NCBI RefSeq assembly: GCF_000688655.1
Contig: NZ_JIBO01000006.1
Location: forward strand, 370,205-385,146
From: Lonsdalea quercina subsp. quercina
GTDB taxonomy: Bacteria > Pseudomonadota > Gammaproteobacteria > Enterobacterales > Enterobacteriaceae
Direction: 5' to 3'
DNA: 14,942 bases
The notes under the pieces were generated by a model, which did not search any database, was not told the DNA's origin, and worked only from the letters and a program-made list of their open reading frames with translations. Positions 1 through 7,902 of the stretch are shown in pieces (within the stretch, counting starts at the first letter, position 1; every line of letters begins with the position of its first letter). A program made the translations under genes and the position numbers.

Positions 1-748
1 GTTGCCCGCCACGATAGAGCTGTGCGTGCTGGCCTTTTCGCTCGCGCTGGTCATTGGTATCGTGCTGGGGATCACCGCAGGCATCCTGCAAAACAAAACG
101 CAGGATAAGATTCTGAGCGGGCTGGCGCTGCTGGGATTCTCGCTGCCGGTCTACTGGCTGGCGCTATTGATGACGCTGTTCTTTTCGCTGCATCTGGGCT
201 GGCTGCCGGTCTCCGGCCGTTTTGACTTGCTCTATCAGGTGCCGCGCGTCACCGGGTTTTCGCTGATTGACGCCTGGCTGGCGAAGTCCCCCTACCGCGA
301 CGAGATGATGATGAGCGCCGTTCGCCACCTGATTCTGCCGGTATCAGTGCTGTCCGTCGCCCCGACGACGGAAGTGTTCCGATTGATGCGGATCAGCACT
401 ACCGAAATTATCGGCAAAAGCTACATCAAGGCGGCCTACACGCGGGGACTGTCGCGTACCACCATCATTCGCCGTCATTTGTTGCACAACGCGTTGCCGC
501 CCATCATTCCCAAGCTGGGACTGCAGTTTTCCGCCATGCTGACGCTGGCGATGATTACCGAAGTGGTGTTCAGCTGGCCGGGCGCAGGACGCTGGCTGGT
601 GAACGCCATTCGCCAGCAGGACTACGCTGCGATTTCGGGAGGCGTCATGGTGATTGGTATGATGGTTTCCTCTATCGGCGTGCTGTCGGATATCTGGGGG
701 GCGATGGCTAACCCGTTGAAACACAAGGAATGGTATGCTCTCCGATAA
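1..748 (+). CDS. sapB: SapB, ABC transporter permease (5' truncated by window edge)
   Basis: Inner-membrane permease subunit of the Sap ABC transporter, which is linked to antimicrobial-peptide resistance and, in E. coli, to putrescine export. The window enters the gene at about residue 74 of a protein usually near 321 residues; 248 codons remain, and the TTG at position 2 is internal, not the start. Several hydrophobic segments are visible. The permease EAA loop is clear around [16 protein letters not shown], followed by [15 protein letters not shown], as in DppB/OppB-type permeases. The C-terminus [12 protein letters not shown] matches enterobacterial SapB as I remember it. The stop overlaps the start of sapC by 14 bases, which implies translational coupling. 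sapA, the periplasmic binding protein, would be expected just upstream, outside the window. Confidence 0.95.
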   Translation, partial: LPATIELCVLAFSLALVIGIVLGITAGILQNKTQDKILSGLALLGFSLPVYWLALLMTLFFSLHLGWLPVSGRFDLLYQVPRVTGFSLIDAWLAKSPYRDEMMMSAVRHLILPVSVLSVAPTTEVFRLMRISTTEIIGKSYIKAAYTRGLSRTTIIRRHLLHNALPPIIPKLGLQFSAMLTLAMITEVVFSWPGAGRWLVNAIRQQDYAAISGGVMVIGMMVSSIGVLSDIWGAMANPLKHKEWYALR

Positions 749-1625
749 CATCTACCGCGAAAAACATCAGCCCAGCCGCTGGCGTGATACCTGGACCATG
801 TTCAAACAGGATCACCTGGCCATGATCGGGTTTTACGGCTTTCTGATGCTGATTGCGCTGTGTCTGTTCGGCAGCACCCTCGCCCCTTATGCCGTAGACC
901 AGCAATTCCTCGGCTATCAGCTGTTGCCGCCGTCGTGGTCGCACTACGGCGAGGTCTCGTTCTTTTTGGGAACCGACGATTTAGGACGCGACTTGCTTAG
1001 CAGACTGCTGAGCGGCACGGCCCCGACCATCGGCTCCGCGCTGTTGGTCACGCTGGGTGCGGCGCTATTCGGCATTCTGGTCGGTCTGCTGGCGGGGGTG
1101 ACCCACGGACTGCGCTCCGCCATCCTGAATCATATTCTGGATACCCTGCTCTCCATCCCCTCTCTGCTGCTGGCGATTGTGGTCATCGCCTTTATCGGCC
1201 CGAAGCTTGAGCACGCCATGCTCGCCGTGTGGCTGGCGCTGTTACCGAGGATGGTGCGCACCATATACACCGCCGTGCATGACGAGCTAGAAAAAGAGTA
1301 CGTCATCGCCTCGCGTCTGGATGGCGCATCCACGCGCTATATCATCTGGTATGCCGTGCTGCCCAATATCTTGCCGTTGCTGGTCAGCGAATTCACCCGC
1401 GCCTTGTCGGTCGCCATTCTGGATATTGCCGCGCTGGGCTTTCTCAATCTGGGCGCGCAGTTGCCTACGACCGAGTGGGGAACGCTGTTGGGAAGTTCGC
1501 TGGAGCTGGTTTACGCCGCGCCCTGGACCGTCATGTTGCCCGGGGGCGCGATTACCCTGAGCGTGCTGATCGTCAACCTGCTGGGGGATGGCCTGCGCCG
1601 TTCTCTGCTGGCACAAACCGAATAG
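735..1625 (+). CDS. sapC: SapC, ABC transporter permease
   Basis: Second membrane permease of the Sap transporter, pairing with SapB and powered by SapD and SapF. It has 296 residues, the normal family length. A membrane segment lies near residues 30-52, with five further hydrophobic stretches in the BPD_transp_1 domain. Typical DppC/OppC features are present: [19 protein letters not shown] after the first loop, and an EAA loop around [19 protein letters not shown] followed by LPNILP. The ATG at 735 lies inside the end of sapB, so the two are probably translated by coupling; no other in-frame start gives the right N-terminus. sapD follows after 15 bases. The gene looks intact and ordinary. 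Confidence 0.97.
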   Translation: MLSDNIYREKHQPSRWRDTWTMFKQDHLAMIGFYGFLMLIALCLFGSTLAPYAVDQQFLGYQLLPPSWSHYGEVSFFLGTDDLGRDLLSRLLSGTAPTIGSALLVTLGAALFGILVGLLAGVTHGLRSAILNHILDTLLSIPSLLLAIVVIAFIGPKLEHAMLAVWLALLPRMVRTIYTAVHDELEKEYVIASRLDGASTRYIIWYAVLPNILPLLVSEFTRALSVAILDIAALGFLNLGAQLPTTEWGTLLGSSLELVYAAPWTVMLPGGAITLSVLIVNLLGDGLRRSLLAQTE

Positions 1626-1640
1626 TGGTGGAAAAAAGGT

Positions 1641-2633
1641 ATGCCATTACTGGACATTCGTAATCTGACCATCGAATTCATGACCGCCGAAGGGCCGGTC
1701 AAGGCTGTCGATCGCGTCAGCATCAGCCTGAGCGAAGGCGAAATCCGCGGTCTGGTGGGGGAATCCGGGTCGGGGAAAAGCCTGATCGCCAAAGCGATCT
1801 GCGGCATCACCAAAGACAACTGGCGCGTAACCGCCGACCGTTTCCGCTTTGACAACATTGACATGCTCAAGCTCACGCCCAGACAACGGCGCAAACTGGT
1901 GGGTCACAACCTGTCGATGATCTTCCAGGAGCCGCAGTCATGTCTTGACCCGTCCGCTAAAATCGGGCGTCAGCTGGTTCAGTCTATTCCCGGCTGGACC
2001 TACAAGGGGCGCTGGTGGCAGCGCCTGAACTGGCGTAAACGCCGCGCCGTCGCGCTGCTGCACCGGGTAGGGATCAAGGACCACAAGGACATCATGCGCA
2101 GCTACCCCTATGAGCTGACCGAAGGGGAGTGCCAGAAAGTCATGATCGCCATCGCGCTGGCCAATCAGCCCCGGCTCCTGATCGCCGATGAGCCAACCAA
2201 TGCGATGGAAGCCACCACGCAAGCGCAGATATTCCGCCTGCTGTCGCGGCTTAACCAAAACAACAACACGACGATCCTGCTGATCAGCCATGACCTGCAG
2301 ACGATGAGTAAATGGGCTAACCGCATCAACGTACTGTACTGCGGGCAGACCGTTGAAAGCGCGCTGAGCAGCGAACTCATCAGCACCCCGCACCATCCCT
2401 ACACTCAGGCGTTGATCCGCGCAATGCCGGACTTCGGCCGCGCGCTTCCCCACAAAAGCCGGTTGAATACGCTGCCCGGCGCGATCCCGTCGCTGGAGCA
2501 TCTGCCGGTCGGGTGTCGTCTTGGTCCGCGTTGTCCTTATTCACAGCGCGAATGCATGATCACGCCGCCGCTGATCGTATCGAAAAACCATTGGTATGCC
2601 TGCCACTTCCCGCTCAATATGGAGGAATCCTGA
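1641..2633 (+). CDS. sapD: SapD, ABC transporter ATP-binding protein
   Basis: ATPase subunit of the Sap transporter; in E. coli SapD is also known to support Trk potassium uptake. It has 330 residues. Walker A is GESGSGKS at residues 40-47, the Q-loop lies near FQEPQS at 95-100, Walker B is LLIADEPT at 179-186, and the H-loop is SHDL at 216-219. The signature is LTEGE instead of LSGGQ, which is usual for SapD. The C-terminal region carries the oligopeptide-transporter-type tail with cysteines (CRLGPRC, REC, YACHFPL). The start has an upstream purine-rich stretch (ggaaaaaagg). Its stop codon shares one base with the sapF start. Confidence 0.97.
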   Translation: MPLLDIRNLTIEFMTAEGPVKAVDRVSISLSEGEIRGLVGESGSGKSLIAKAICGITKDNWRVTADRFRFDNIDMLKLTPRQRRKLVGHNLSMIFQEPQSCLDPSAKIGRQLVQSIPGWTYKGRWWQRLNWRKRRAVALLHRVGIKDHKDIMRSYPYELTEGECQKVMIAIALANQPRLLIADEPTNAMEATTQAQIFRLLSRLNQNNNTTILLISHDLQTMSKWANRINVLYCGQTVESALSSELISTPHHPYTQALIRAMPDFGRALPHKSRLNTLPGAIPSLEHLPVGCRLGPRCPYSQRECMITPPLIVSKNHWYACHFPLNMEES

Positions 2634-3448
2634 TGGTGGAGACCCTGCTCGAAGCCCGCAATCTCACCAAAACGTTTCGCTATCGCACCGGCCTGTTCCG
2701 GCGGCAGCACATCGAGGCGGTCAAGTCGGTGAGTTTTACCCTGCGCGAGCGGCAAACGCTGGCGATTATCGGCGAGAATGGTTCCGGGAAGTCGACACTG
2801 GCGAAAATGCTGGCAGGCGTCATTCCGCCAACCTCAGGCCAGCTGGTGATCGACGACCATCCGCTGAAATATGGCGATTACGGCTACCGCAGCCAGCGTA
2901 TTCGCATGATTTTTCAGGATGCCGGCAACGCGCTGAATCCACGTCAGCGTATTGGTCAGCTGCTGGAACTGCCGCTGCGGCTGAATACGCAGCTCAGTCC
3001 GGAAGAGCGGGAAAAGGCCGTCTATCTGGCGCTGCGTCAGGTCGGCCTGCGCGCTGACCATGCCTCGTATTACCCGCACGCGCTGGCGCCGGGTCAGAAA
3101 CAGCGCGTCGGGCTAGCGCGCGCGCTCATTCTGCAACCGAAAGTGATTGTGGCTGACGAGGCGTTGGCGTCTCTGGATATGTCCATGCGTTCTCAAATCA
3201 TCAATCTGATGCTGGAGCTTCAGGAAAAACACGGCATCTCCTACATCTACGTCACCCAGCATCTGGGCATGATGAAACACATCAGCGATAAGATTTTGGT
3301 GATGCATAACGGCGAAGTCGTGGAACGCGGCAGTACCGCTGACGTTTTGGCGGCCCCGTTGCACGATTTAACCAAGCGCCTGATCGCCAGCCATTTTGGC
3401 GAAGCATTGAGCGCCGACGCCTGGCGAAGCGACGGCGGCGTTCTTTAA
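2633..3448 (+). CDS. sapF: SapF, ABC transporter ATP-binding protein
   Basis: Second ATPase of the Sap transporter. I place the start at the ATG at 2633, which overlaps the sapD stop as TGATG and has a GGAGG ribosome site at 2621-2625. This gives 271 residues beginning [15 protein letters not shown], close to the roughly 268 of E. coli SapF. A longer in-frame reading from 2513 only adds sequence inside sapD and is unlikely. Walker A is GENGSGKS at 47-54, the degenerate signature LAPGQKQR starts near 151, Walker B is VIVADEAL at 171-178, and TQHLG follows as the H-loop region. No intrinsic terminator with a T-run is obvious after the stop; fabI starts 153 bases on. Confidence 0.96.
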   Translation: MVETLLEARNLTKTFRYRTGLFRRQHIEAVKSVSFTLRERQTLAIIGENGSGKSTLAKMLAGVIPPTSGQLVIDDHPLKYGDYGYRSQRIRMIFQDAGNALNPRQRIGQLLELPLRLNTQLSPEEREKAVYLALRQVGLRADHASYYPHALAPGQKQRVGLARALILQPKVIVADEALASLDMSMRSQIINLMLELQEKHGISYIYVTQHLGMMKHISDKILVMHNGEVVERGSTADVLAAPLHDLTKRLIASHFGEALSADAWRSDGGVL

Positions 3449-3489
3449 TATACCCAGCCCGGGCACAAAGCCGCAGTGATGACCAAAGT

Positions 3490-3518
3490 ATTACATATGG
3501 CATCACTCATGCTAGAAT
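3490..3518 (+). promoter_or_regulatory. candidate fabI promoter
   Basis: A TTACAT hexamer at 3491-3496 and a TAGAAT hexamer at 3513-3518 are 16 bases apart. The -10 is preceded by TGC, an extended -10 arrangement. This would start transcription about 75 bases upstream of fabI, separating it from the sap operon. The call rests on pattern only. Confidence 0.45.
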
Positions 3519-3601
3519 CGCCCGGTTTATTCACACCGGTCGCCATTAACCAATAATTCTTTAACGGCGATCGCAGCAATAATGATCACAAGGATACTGC
3601 T

Positions 3602-4390
3602 ATGGGTTTTCTTAATGGTAAGCGCATTCTGGTAACGGGCGTTGCCAGTAACCGCTCCATCGCATTCGGTATCGCTCAGGCGATGCAACGCGAAGGCGCC
3701 GAACTGGCGTTCACTTATCAGAACGACAAACTGAAGTCTCGCGTAGAAGGTTTTGCCAGCGAACTCGGTTCCAACATCGTTCTGCCATGTGACGTTGCGG
3801 AAGATGCCAGCATCGAAGCGCTGTTCACCGAGTTGGCGAAAGTGTGGCCGACCTTTGATGGCTTCGTGCACTCCATCGCCTTCGCACCGGGCGACCAGCT
3901 GGACGGCGACTACGTCGATGCCGTGACGCGCGAAGGATTCTCCATCTCTCACGACATCAGCTCTTACAGCTTTGTCGCGATGGCGAAAGCGTGCCGCAAG
4001 ATGCTGAACCCGAATTCCGCTCTGGTGACGCTGTCCTATCTGGGCGCAGAGCGCGCCATCCCCAACTACAACGTGATGGGTCTGGCGAAGGCGTCTCTGG
4101 AAGCCAACGTGCGTTACATGGCGAACGCCATGGGCGCTCAGGGCGTGCGCGTGAACGCAATCTCCGCAGGTCCGATCCGGACTCTGGCGGCGTCCGGCAT
4201 TAAAAACTTCAAAAAGATGCTGTCTCACTGCGAAGCCGTCACGCCGATCCGCCGCGTTGTGACCATCGAAGATGTCGGCAACTCCGCCGCCTTCCTGTGT
4301 TCCGATCTGGCTGCCGGGATCTCTGGCGAAGTTCTGCACGTCGACGGCGGTTTCAACATCGCTGCGATGAATGAGCTGGAGCTGGATTAA
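3602..4390 (+). CDS. fabI: FabI, NADH-dependent enoyl-[acyl-carrier-protein] reductase
   Basis: Catalyses the last reduction of each fatty-acid elongation cycle (enoyl-ACP to acyl-ACP) in the cytoplasm, and is the target of triclosan and diazaborines. It has 262 residues, the family length. The cofactor site is [11 protein letters not shown] near residues 13-23. The catalytic set is Tyr146, Tyr156 and Lys163, in [20 protein letters not shown], with E. coli numbering preserved. Met159 and Phe203, other known triclosan-resistance positions, are unchanged. Position 93 is Ala (codon GCC at 3878-3880) where E. coli has Gly. The start is set by the conserved [13 protein letters not shown] and an AAGGA site at 3590-3594. 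The gene stands alone between a promoter candidate and a terminator. Confidence 0.98.
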   Translation: MGFLNGKRILVTGVASNRSIAFGIAQAMQREGAELAFTYQNDKLKSRVEGFASELGSNIVLPCDVAEDASIEALFTELAKVWPTFDGFVHSIAFAPGDQLDGDYVDAVTREGFSISHDISSYSFVAMAKACRKMLNPNSALVTLSYLGAERAIPNYNVMGLAKASLEANVRYMANAMGAQGVRVNAISAGPIRTLAASGIKNFKKMLSHCEAVTPIRRVVTIEDVGNSAAFLCSDLAAGISGEVLHVDGGFNIAAMNELELD

Positions 4391-4400
4391 TCCCTCCGGC

Positions 4401-4428
4401 AAGCGAGCCTACGGGCTCGCTTGTTTTC
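4401..4428 (+). terminator. fabI intrinsic terminator
   Basis: A nine-base perfect stem, AAGCGAGCC (4401-4409) against GGCTCGCTT (4414-4422), closes a TACG tetraloop and is followed by GTTTTCT. The C(UACG)G loop belongs to the exceptionally stable UNCG class. It lies 10 bases after the fabI stop. It may also limit read-through from the LysR gene on the opposite strand, whose stop is at 4471. Confidence 0.9.
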
Positions 4429-4470
4429 TCGCCCTTACCCCCGCCTATCTAACACCCTGTTTTTCCCGTT

Positions 4471-5385
4471 CTATTCACATCCTGCGTTTTGCCGTGCTAA
4501 CCACGCCGCCGCCACGTTGAAGAAATGCTGGGCCAAGGCCGTCGCTCTCCCCGGCTCGGAAATCACCACGGCCGTCGTGCGCGGCATCAATGGCAACGTC
4601 AGGTCGCGCCACGCCAGCTGCGGCGTCATTTCCGGCAGCAGGCTGCCCTGAGGCACAATACCGCATCCCAGACCCACGAATACGCTTTGTATCAGTTGCA
4701 AGACCGAGTCGCTTTCTACCACCACATTGGGCGTCACATCGGCGTCCTGCCAGAGCGAATCCAGATATCCCCGCAAATAGCGTCCGGTGTCCGTCAGGCA
4801 CAGCGGTAGTTCGGCGACATCAGCCAGCGAAAGCGGCGTATCGCCCTGTAGCGAAGGAAAATGCTGCGGATTAAATAACAAAGCCATATGCGGCGCGCCC
4901 AGCGAGCTGACCTGGAAACGCGGCGCCTCGAGCAGCGCGGGTTCGAAAAAGCCGATCCCGACGTCCACATTATGCGCCTGCAGCGCCTCCAGCAGTCGAT
5001 CGGCGCTGAACAGCGACACCTGAAAAGCCAATTCCGGATAGACACGACGCACATCGGCTAACATTTGTGACACCGCGATACCACACTGCGGGACGGCACC
5101 GAGGCGCACCAGCCCGCTCGTGCCGCGTTTCAGGGCATCGACTTCCAGCTTCAGCCCTTGATAGACCATCACCATTTCGCGCGCCCAGGTCAGCACGCGT
5201 TCGCCTTCCGCGGTGAAACCGTTGAAATTATTACCGCGGTTGATGAGCGACAAACCCAGTTCACGCTCCAGATTTTTAAGTCGCATGGAGAGCGTAGGCT
5301 GGCTCACAAAACTGGCTTCGGCCGCACGGCCAAAGTGGCGTGCCTTTTCCAGATTGCACAGGTAGATAAGTTGTTTGATATCGAT
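4471..5385 (-). CDS. LysR-family transcriptional regulator, apparent ATC start
   Basis: DNA-binding regulator with an N-terminal winged helix-turn-helix and a LysR substrate-binding domain. From the ATC at 5385-5383 it has 304 residues, a normal LysR length. The reading IDIKQLIYLCNLEKARHFGR then continues into AAEASFVSQPTLSMRLKNLE, the classic LysR HTH, aligning residue for residue with the start of OxyR (MNIRDLEYL) with Ile in place of Met1. The first ordinary start codon in this frame, GTG at 5307-5305, is codon 27 and would cut away half of the HTH. The in-frame stop TAA at 5406-5404 rules out a distant upstream start. AGGA lies nine bases before the ATC. The effector domain looks intact (for example LGCGIVPQGSLLPEM). 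Its target is unknown; it is divergent from the gntR-type gene. Confidence 0.85.
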   Translation of the reverse strand: MDIKQLIYLCNLEKARHFGRAAEASFVSQPTLSMRLKNLERELGLSLINRGNNFNGFTAEGERVLTWAREMVMVYQGLKLEVDALKRGTSGLVRLGAVPQCGIAVSQMLADVRRVYPELAFQVSLFSADRLLEALQAHNVDVGIGFFEPALLEAPRFQVSSLGAPHMALLFNPQHFPSLQGDTPLSLADVAELPLCLTDTGRYLRGYLDSLWQDADVTPNVVVESDSVLQLIQSVFVGLGCGIVPQGSLLPEMTPQLAWRDLTLPLMPRTTAVVISEPGRATALAQHFFNVAAAWLARQNAGCE

Positions 5386-5700
5386 TTTCGTAGTTCCTAA
5401 ACGTTAAGCTCGGTGGAAAACCGCTGCCTTCGAGTCGCGCCAGCCCCCCCTTTTCATTTTACGGGTTGCCTAAACGCCGGGCGCTCAATTCAAGGTATTC
5501 ACACCGAGCGAAGGCATCTCTCAGCAGGTCATAATCGTGTTGCATGAGTCTGTCTAATGAATGACGCCATGAAGGAGAGTGACGCTGACAACCACATGGG
5601 AGGAATAGGTCTCTTTGCACGCTCATTTTAGAAGCATGATGCCCGAATTCAAAACACGGTTCCCTGAGGTATATCGTGGATTTGTAGGAAAAAAGCCAAA
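5386..5700. other. intergenic region between divergent LysR and GntR genes, mostly unexplained
   Basis: About 380 bases separate the two divergent regulators (5386-5767). The right end holds the gntR operator and promoter described separately. In the remainder I find no convincing gene. It contains a run of seven C residues near 5446-5452, and AGGA upstream of the LysR start. A 20-codon ORF at 5569-5631 (+) has no ribosome site. A LysR-type operator may lie here, but I cannot single one out. Confidence 0.5.
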
Positions 5701-5702
5701 AC

Positions 5703-5732
5703 TTGTATAGATAACTATCCCCCTATACTATC
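5703..5732 (+). promoter_or_regulatory. gntR promoter with operator-like site
   Basis: TTGTATAGATAA at 5703-5714 matches 11 of 12 bases of TTGTATAGACAA, found in the promoter of the PTS operon (9552-9563, - strand). It overlaps the -35 area of a promoter whose likely -10 is TATACT at 5724-5729. A hexamer, ACTATC, is also repeated directly at 5714-5719 and 5727-5732. The shape resembles operators of HutC-subfamily GntR repressors (TTGT-N4-ACAA). Repressor binding here would give autoregulation; this is inferred. Confidence 0.6.
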
Positions 5733-5767
5733 AACGCTGCTGAAACGAACGGGAGGGAAGAATTAAG

Positions 5768-6517
5768 ATGATTGATAAACATTCCTTTGTTCCTTTTTAT
5801 CTGCAAATCGAGCAGATCCTGACCCGTCAGATCCATGACAACACGCTGAAACCCGGCGACCCACTCCCCACCGAAGCGGAAATGTGTCAGCAATATCAGG
5901 TTTCGCGCATGACGGCGCGCAAAGCCGTCGACTACCTGGTGCGACAAGGACTGGTCGAACGTTATCGCGGACGAGGCACCTTCGTCGCCCAGCCGGATAC
6001 CCGGATAAAGGTGCAGCTGCCGCTGGACCAGCATCTGACCTCCAGCGAAGTCGCCAACAGCACGCAGCGCAAGATCGTCAACCAACTACGCCATTTTTCT
6101 CAGCAACCCGCCACCGCCGAGGTAGCTCATGCCCTGCGCATAGACCAAGAGACGCCGGTTCACTACATGGTGCGCCTGAGGTTGATTGACGGCACGCCGT
6201 TTGTGTATGAGCAATCCTGGATGATTCAGTCCCTGTTTCCCGACCTGAGCGAACACGATCTGAATCAGTCCAAGTACGCTTACCTTAAATCCAAAGGCTA
6301 CGACGCCGTCGGCAGCCATAAGCAGATTTTCGCCGAGCTACCTTCCGTCGATGTGCTGGAAGCTCTCGGGCTGGCACGCGACGAACCGGTGCTGCGCGCG
6401 AGCGTCGTCGCTTTTTTCGCTGACGAGCGGCCCTTCGAGCTTTCCAACGTGTATTACAATCAGCGGCGCTATGCCTTTACCCTCGACGCGCCGCTGCGGC
6501 CTTTATTCACGCCGTAG
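5768..6517 (+). CDS. GntR-family (HutC/UTRA) transcriptional repressor of the alpha-glucoside locus
   Basis: Probable sugar-responsive repressor of 249 residues. Residues about 9-73 form the GntR winged helix: FYLQIEQILTRQI, then PGDPLPTEAEMCQQYQVSRM, then ARKAVDYLVRQGLVERYRGR and GTFV. The rest is a UTRA ligand-binding domain (about residues 95-235) with the usual EQSWM and LRASVVAFFADERPFELSNVY-type stretch near the end. A GGGAGGGAAG ribosome site ends eight bases before the ATG. The gene converges on the GH4 gene with only 27 bases between stops. The likely inducer is a 6-phosphosugar made by the adjacent PTS, as in TreR-type systems; this is an inference from context. The exact specificity cannot be read from the sequence. 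Confidence 0.93.
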   Translation: MIDKHSFVPFYLQIEQILTRQIHDNTLKPGDPLPTEAEMCQQYQVSRMTARKAVDYLVRQGLVERYRGRGTFVAQPDTRIKVQLPLDQHLTSSEVANSTQRKIVNQLRHFSQQPATAEVAHALRIDQETPVHYMVRLRLIDGTPFVYEQSWMIQSLFPDLSEHDLNQSKYAYLKSKGYDAVGSHKQIFAELPSVDVLEALGLARDEPVLRASVVAFFADERPFELSNVYYNQRRYAFTLDAPLRPLFTP

Positions 6518-6544
6518 CCCTGTCGTTTTTGTTCACTTCCGCAA

Positions 6545-7870
6545 TCAGGTCAACGCGGGCCAATACCCTTGGTTAGCTTCGATCAACGCATCCAGTACTT
6601 TGCGCGCTTTTTTCGCATCCACCACCAGCCGATTCAGCGTCAGCGCCTGCAACGCCTTGGTGTAAGACCCTTCAAACCAGGCCTCAATCGTCAGGCGTTC
6701 ATAGGCGAACTGCTGCTCGATCATTCCTTTATAGAAGGTGGGAATATTGCCGACGCCATAAGGCCGCGGGCCGTTGATGCCCAGCGTCGCCGCCACTTCC
6801 ACCATCGCGCTGTCATCCAGATTGTTCACCAGACCATTGTTCTCCACGATCACCACAAAGATGCGATGTTGGTTGTAGGCGATGGATTCGGCGACCTCGA
6901 CAATCATGTCGCCGTGCGCGTCGTTGTGAACCACGCTGGCGTCTTTCGTCGTTCCCGCCGCGACCGCATTTCGGCACGTATCGAACACGCGCTTTTCCCT
7001 TCCCGCCATCACCTCGTTGGCGCGGGTAAAGTTGGGGTCCAGCTTGCTGAGCTTGTAATCCGGATAGAGGTAATATTGCAGGTAGGTGTTGGGCAGATAG
7101 TCTGGGAAATCGCGCAGCATATCGGCCACCACCGCGTAGGTTTCCAGCCACGAAGCGTCGCGCTGCTCCGCATCCGCCGGTTTGAAGCCCTGATTAAGGA
7201 TGATCTTTTTCAACTGCGGCAACAGATCCTCTCCTTCACGATCGTACAAATGCGTAAACCAGCCAAAGTGGTTCAGGCCGAAGTAGACCGGTTCGAACTC
7301 GTTCACGTCGCGGCCCAGCATGCGGGCATAGGATCGCAGCAGATTGACCGGCTGGTCGCAGATATTAAGAATGCGTTTGTCATACGGGAATTTGACGCGC
7401 AGGGCGTCGGCGACGATGGCCGCCGGATTGGTATAGTTCAGAATCCAGGCCTGCGGAGAACGCGCCCGCACCTGTTCCACCAGCTCAATCATGTCGCCGA
7501 TGGAACGCATGCCGTAGGCAAATCCTCCCGGCCCGCAGGTCTCCTGACCGACGACGCCTAAGGAAAGCGGGATCTTTTCGTCTTTCTCACGCATGGCATA
7601 ACCACCGGTACGCATCTGGCAGAAGACGAAATCGACATCCTGAAACGCCGCATCGACGTCCGTCGTGTAGGAGAAATCCAGCGCCGGATACTCTTCGCTG
7701 AACAGCAGGCGCGCAAAGTCGCCGATCACCGCCTGACGCTCGGCGTTGATGTCATACATCACCACCCGTCTGAGGGGAAACGAGTTCTGTCGCTTGCACA
7801 GCGCCTTGAGCAAACCTGGTGTCCAGGTGGAACCGCCGCCTACAATCACAATACTGTATGTCTTCGTCAT
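6545..7870 (-). CDS. GH4 6-phospho-alpha-glucosidase
   Basis: Cytoplasmic NAD+- and Mn2+-dependent hydrolase that splits 6-phospho-alpha-glucosides. From the ATG at 7870 it has 441 residues. The NAD site is IVIVGGGSTWTPG at the N-terminus. The conserved GQETCGPGGFAYGMRSIG and NYTNP stretches follow. The metal and acid region is CDQP (Cys171, Asp172), then LNHFGW (His201) and NTYLQYY with the expected base Tyr. Cys and Asp at 171 and 172 agree with the numbering I recall for Bacillus GlvA, which favours this start. A longer start at 7903 adds 11 residues and overlaps the PTS stop as TAATG; it lacks a ribosome site, while GGGAAA precedes 7870. The CDxP type points to alpha- rather than beta-glucosides (CNxP), although the usual form is CDMP. 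It is second gene of the PTS operon. Confidence 0.92.
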   Translation of the reverse strand: MTKTYSIVIVGGGSTWTPGLLKALCKRQNSFPLRRVVMYDINAERQAVIGDFARLLFSEEYPALDFSYTTDVDAAFQDVDFVFCQMRTGGYAMREKDEKIPLSLGVVGQETCGPGGFAYGMRSIGDMIELVEQVRARSPQAWILNYTNPAAIVADALRVKFPYDKRILNICDQPVNLLRSYARMLGRDVNEFEPVYFGLNHFGWFTHLYDREGEDLLPQLKKIILNQGFKPADAEQRDASWLETYAVVADMLRDFPDYLPNTYLQYYLYPDYKLSKLDPNFTRANEVMAGREKRVFDTCRNAVAAGTTKDASVVHNDAHGDMIVEVAESIAYNQHRIFVVIVENNGLVNNLDDSAMVEVAATLGINGPRPYGVGNIPTFYKGMIEQQFAYERLTIEAWFEGSYTKALQALTLNRLVVDAKKARKVLDALIEANQGYWPALT

Positions 7871-7902
7871 AGCTGTTTCCCATTTTTCCGGTTGAGGTTT
7901 CA

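Noticed and set aside
2115..2135. Degenerate ABC signatures in SapD (LTEGE) and SapF (LAPGQ)
   Set aside because: These variants are normal in enterobacterial SapD and SapF, so they are not signs of decay.
2513..2632. Longer N-terminus for SapF
   Set aside because: The extra codons lie inside sapD in another frame and do not resemble SapF; the TGATG overlap with GGAGG at 2621-2625 fixes the start at 2633.
4471..5307. LysR gene starting at GTG 5307
   Set aside because: This would remove 26 residues, including the first half of the helix-turn-helix, although those residues are encoded intact upstream.
5569..5631. 20-codon ORF (MKESDADNHM start) between the divergent regulators
   Set aside because: No ribosome site, and too short to support without conservation data.
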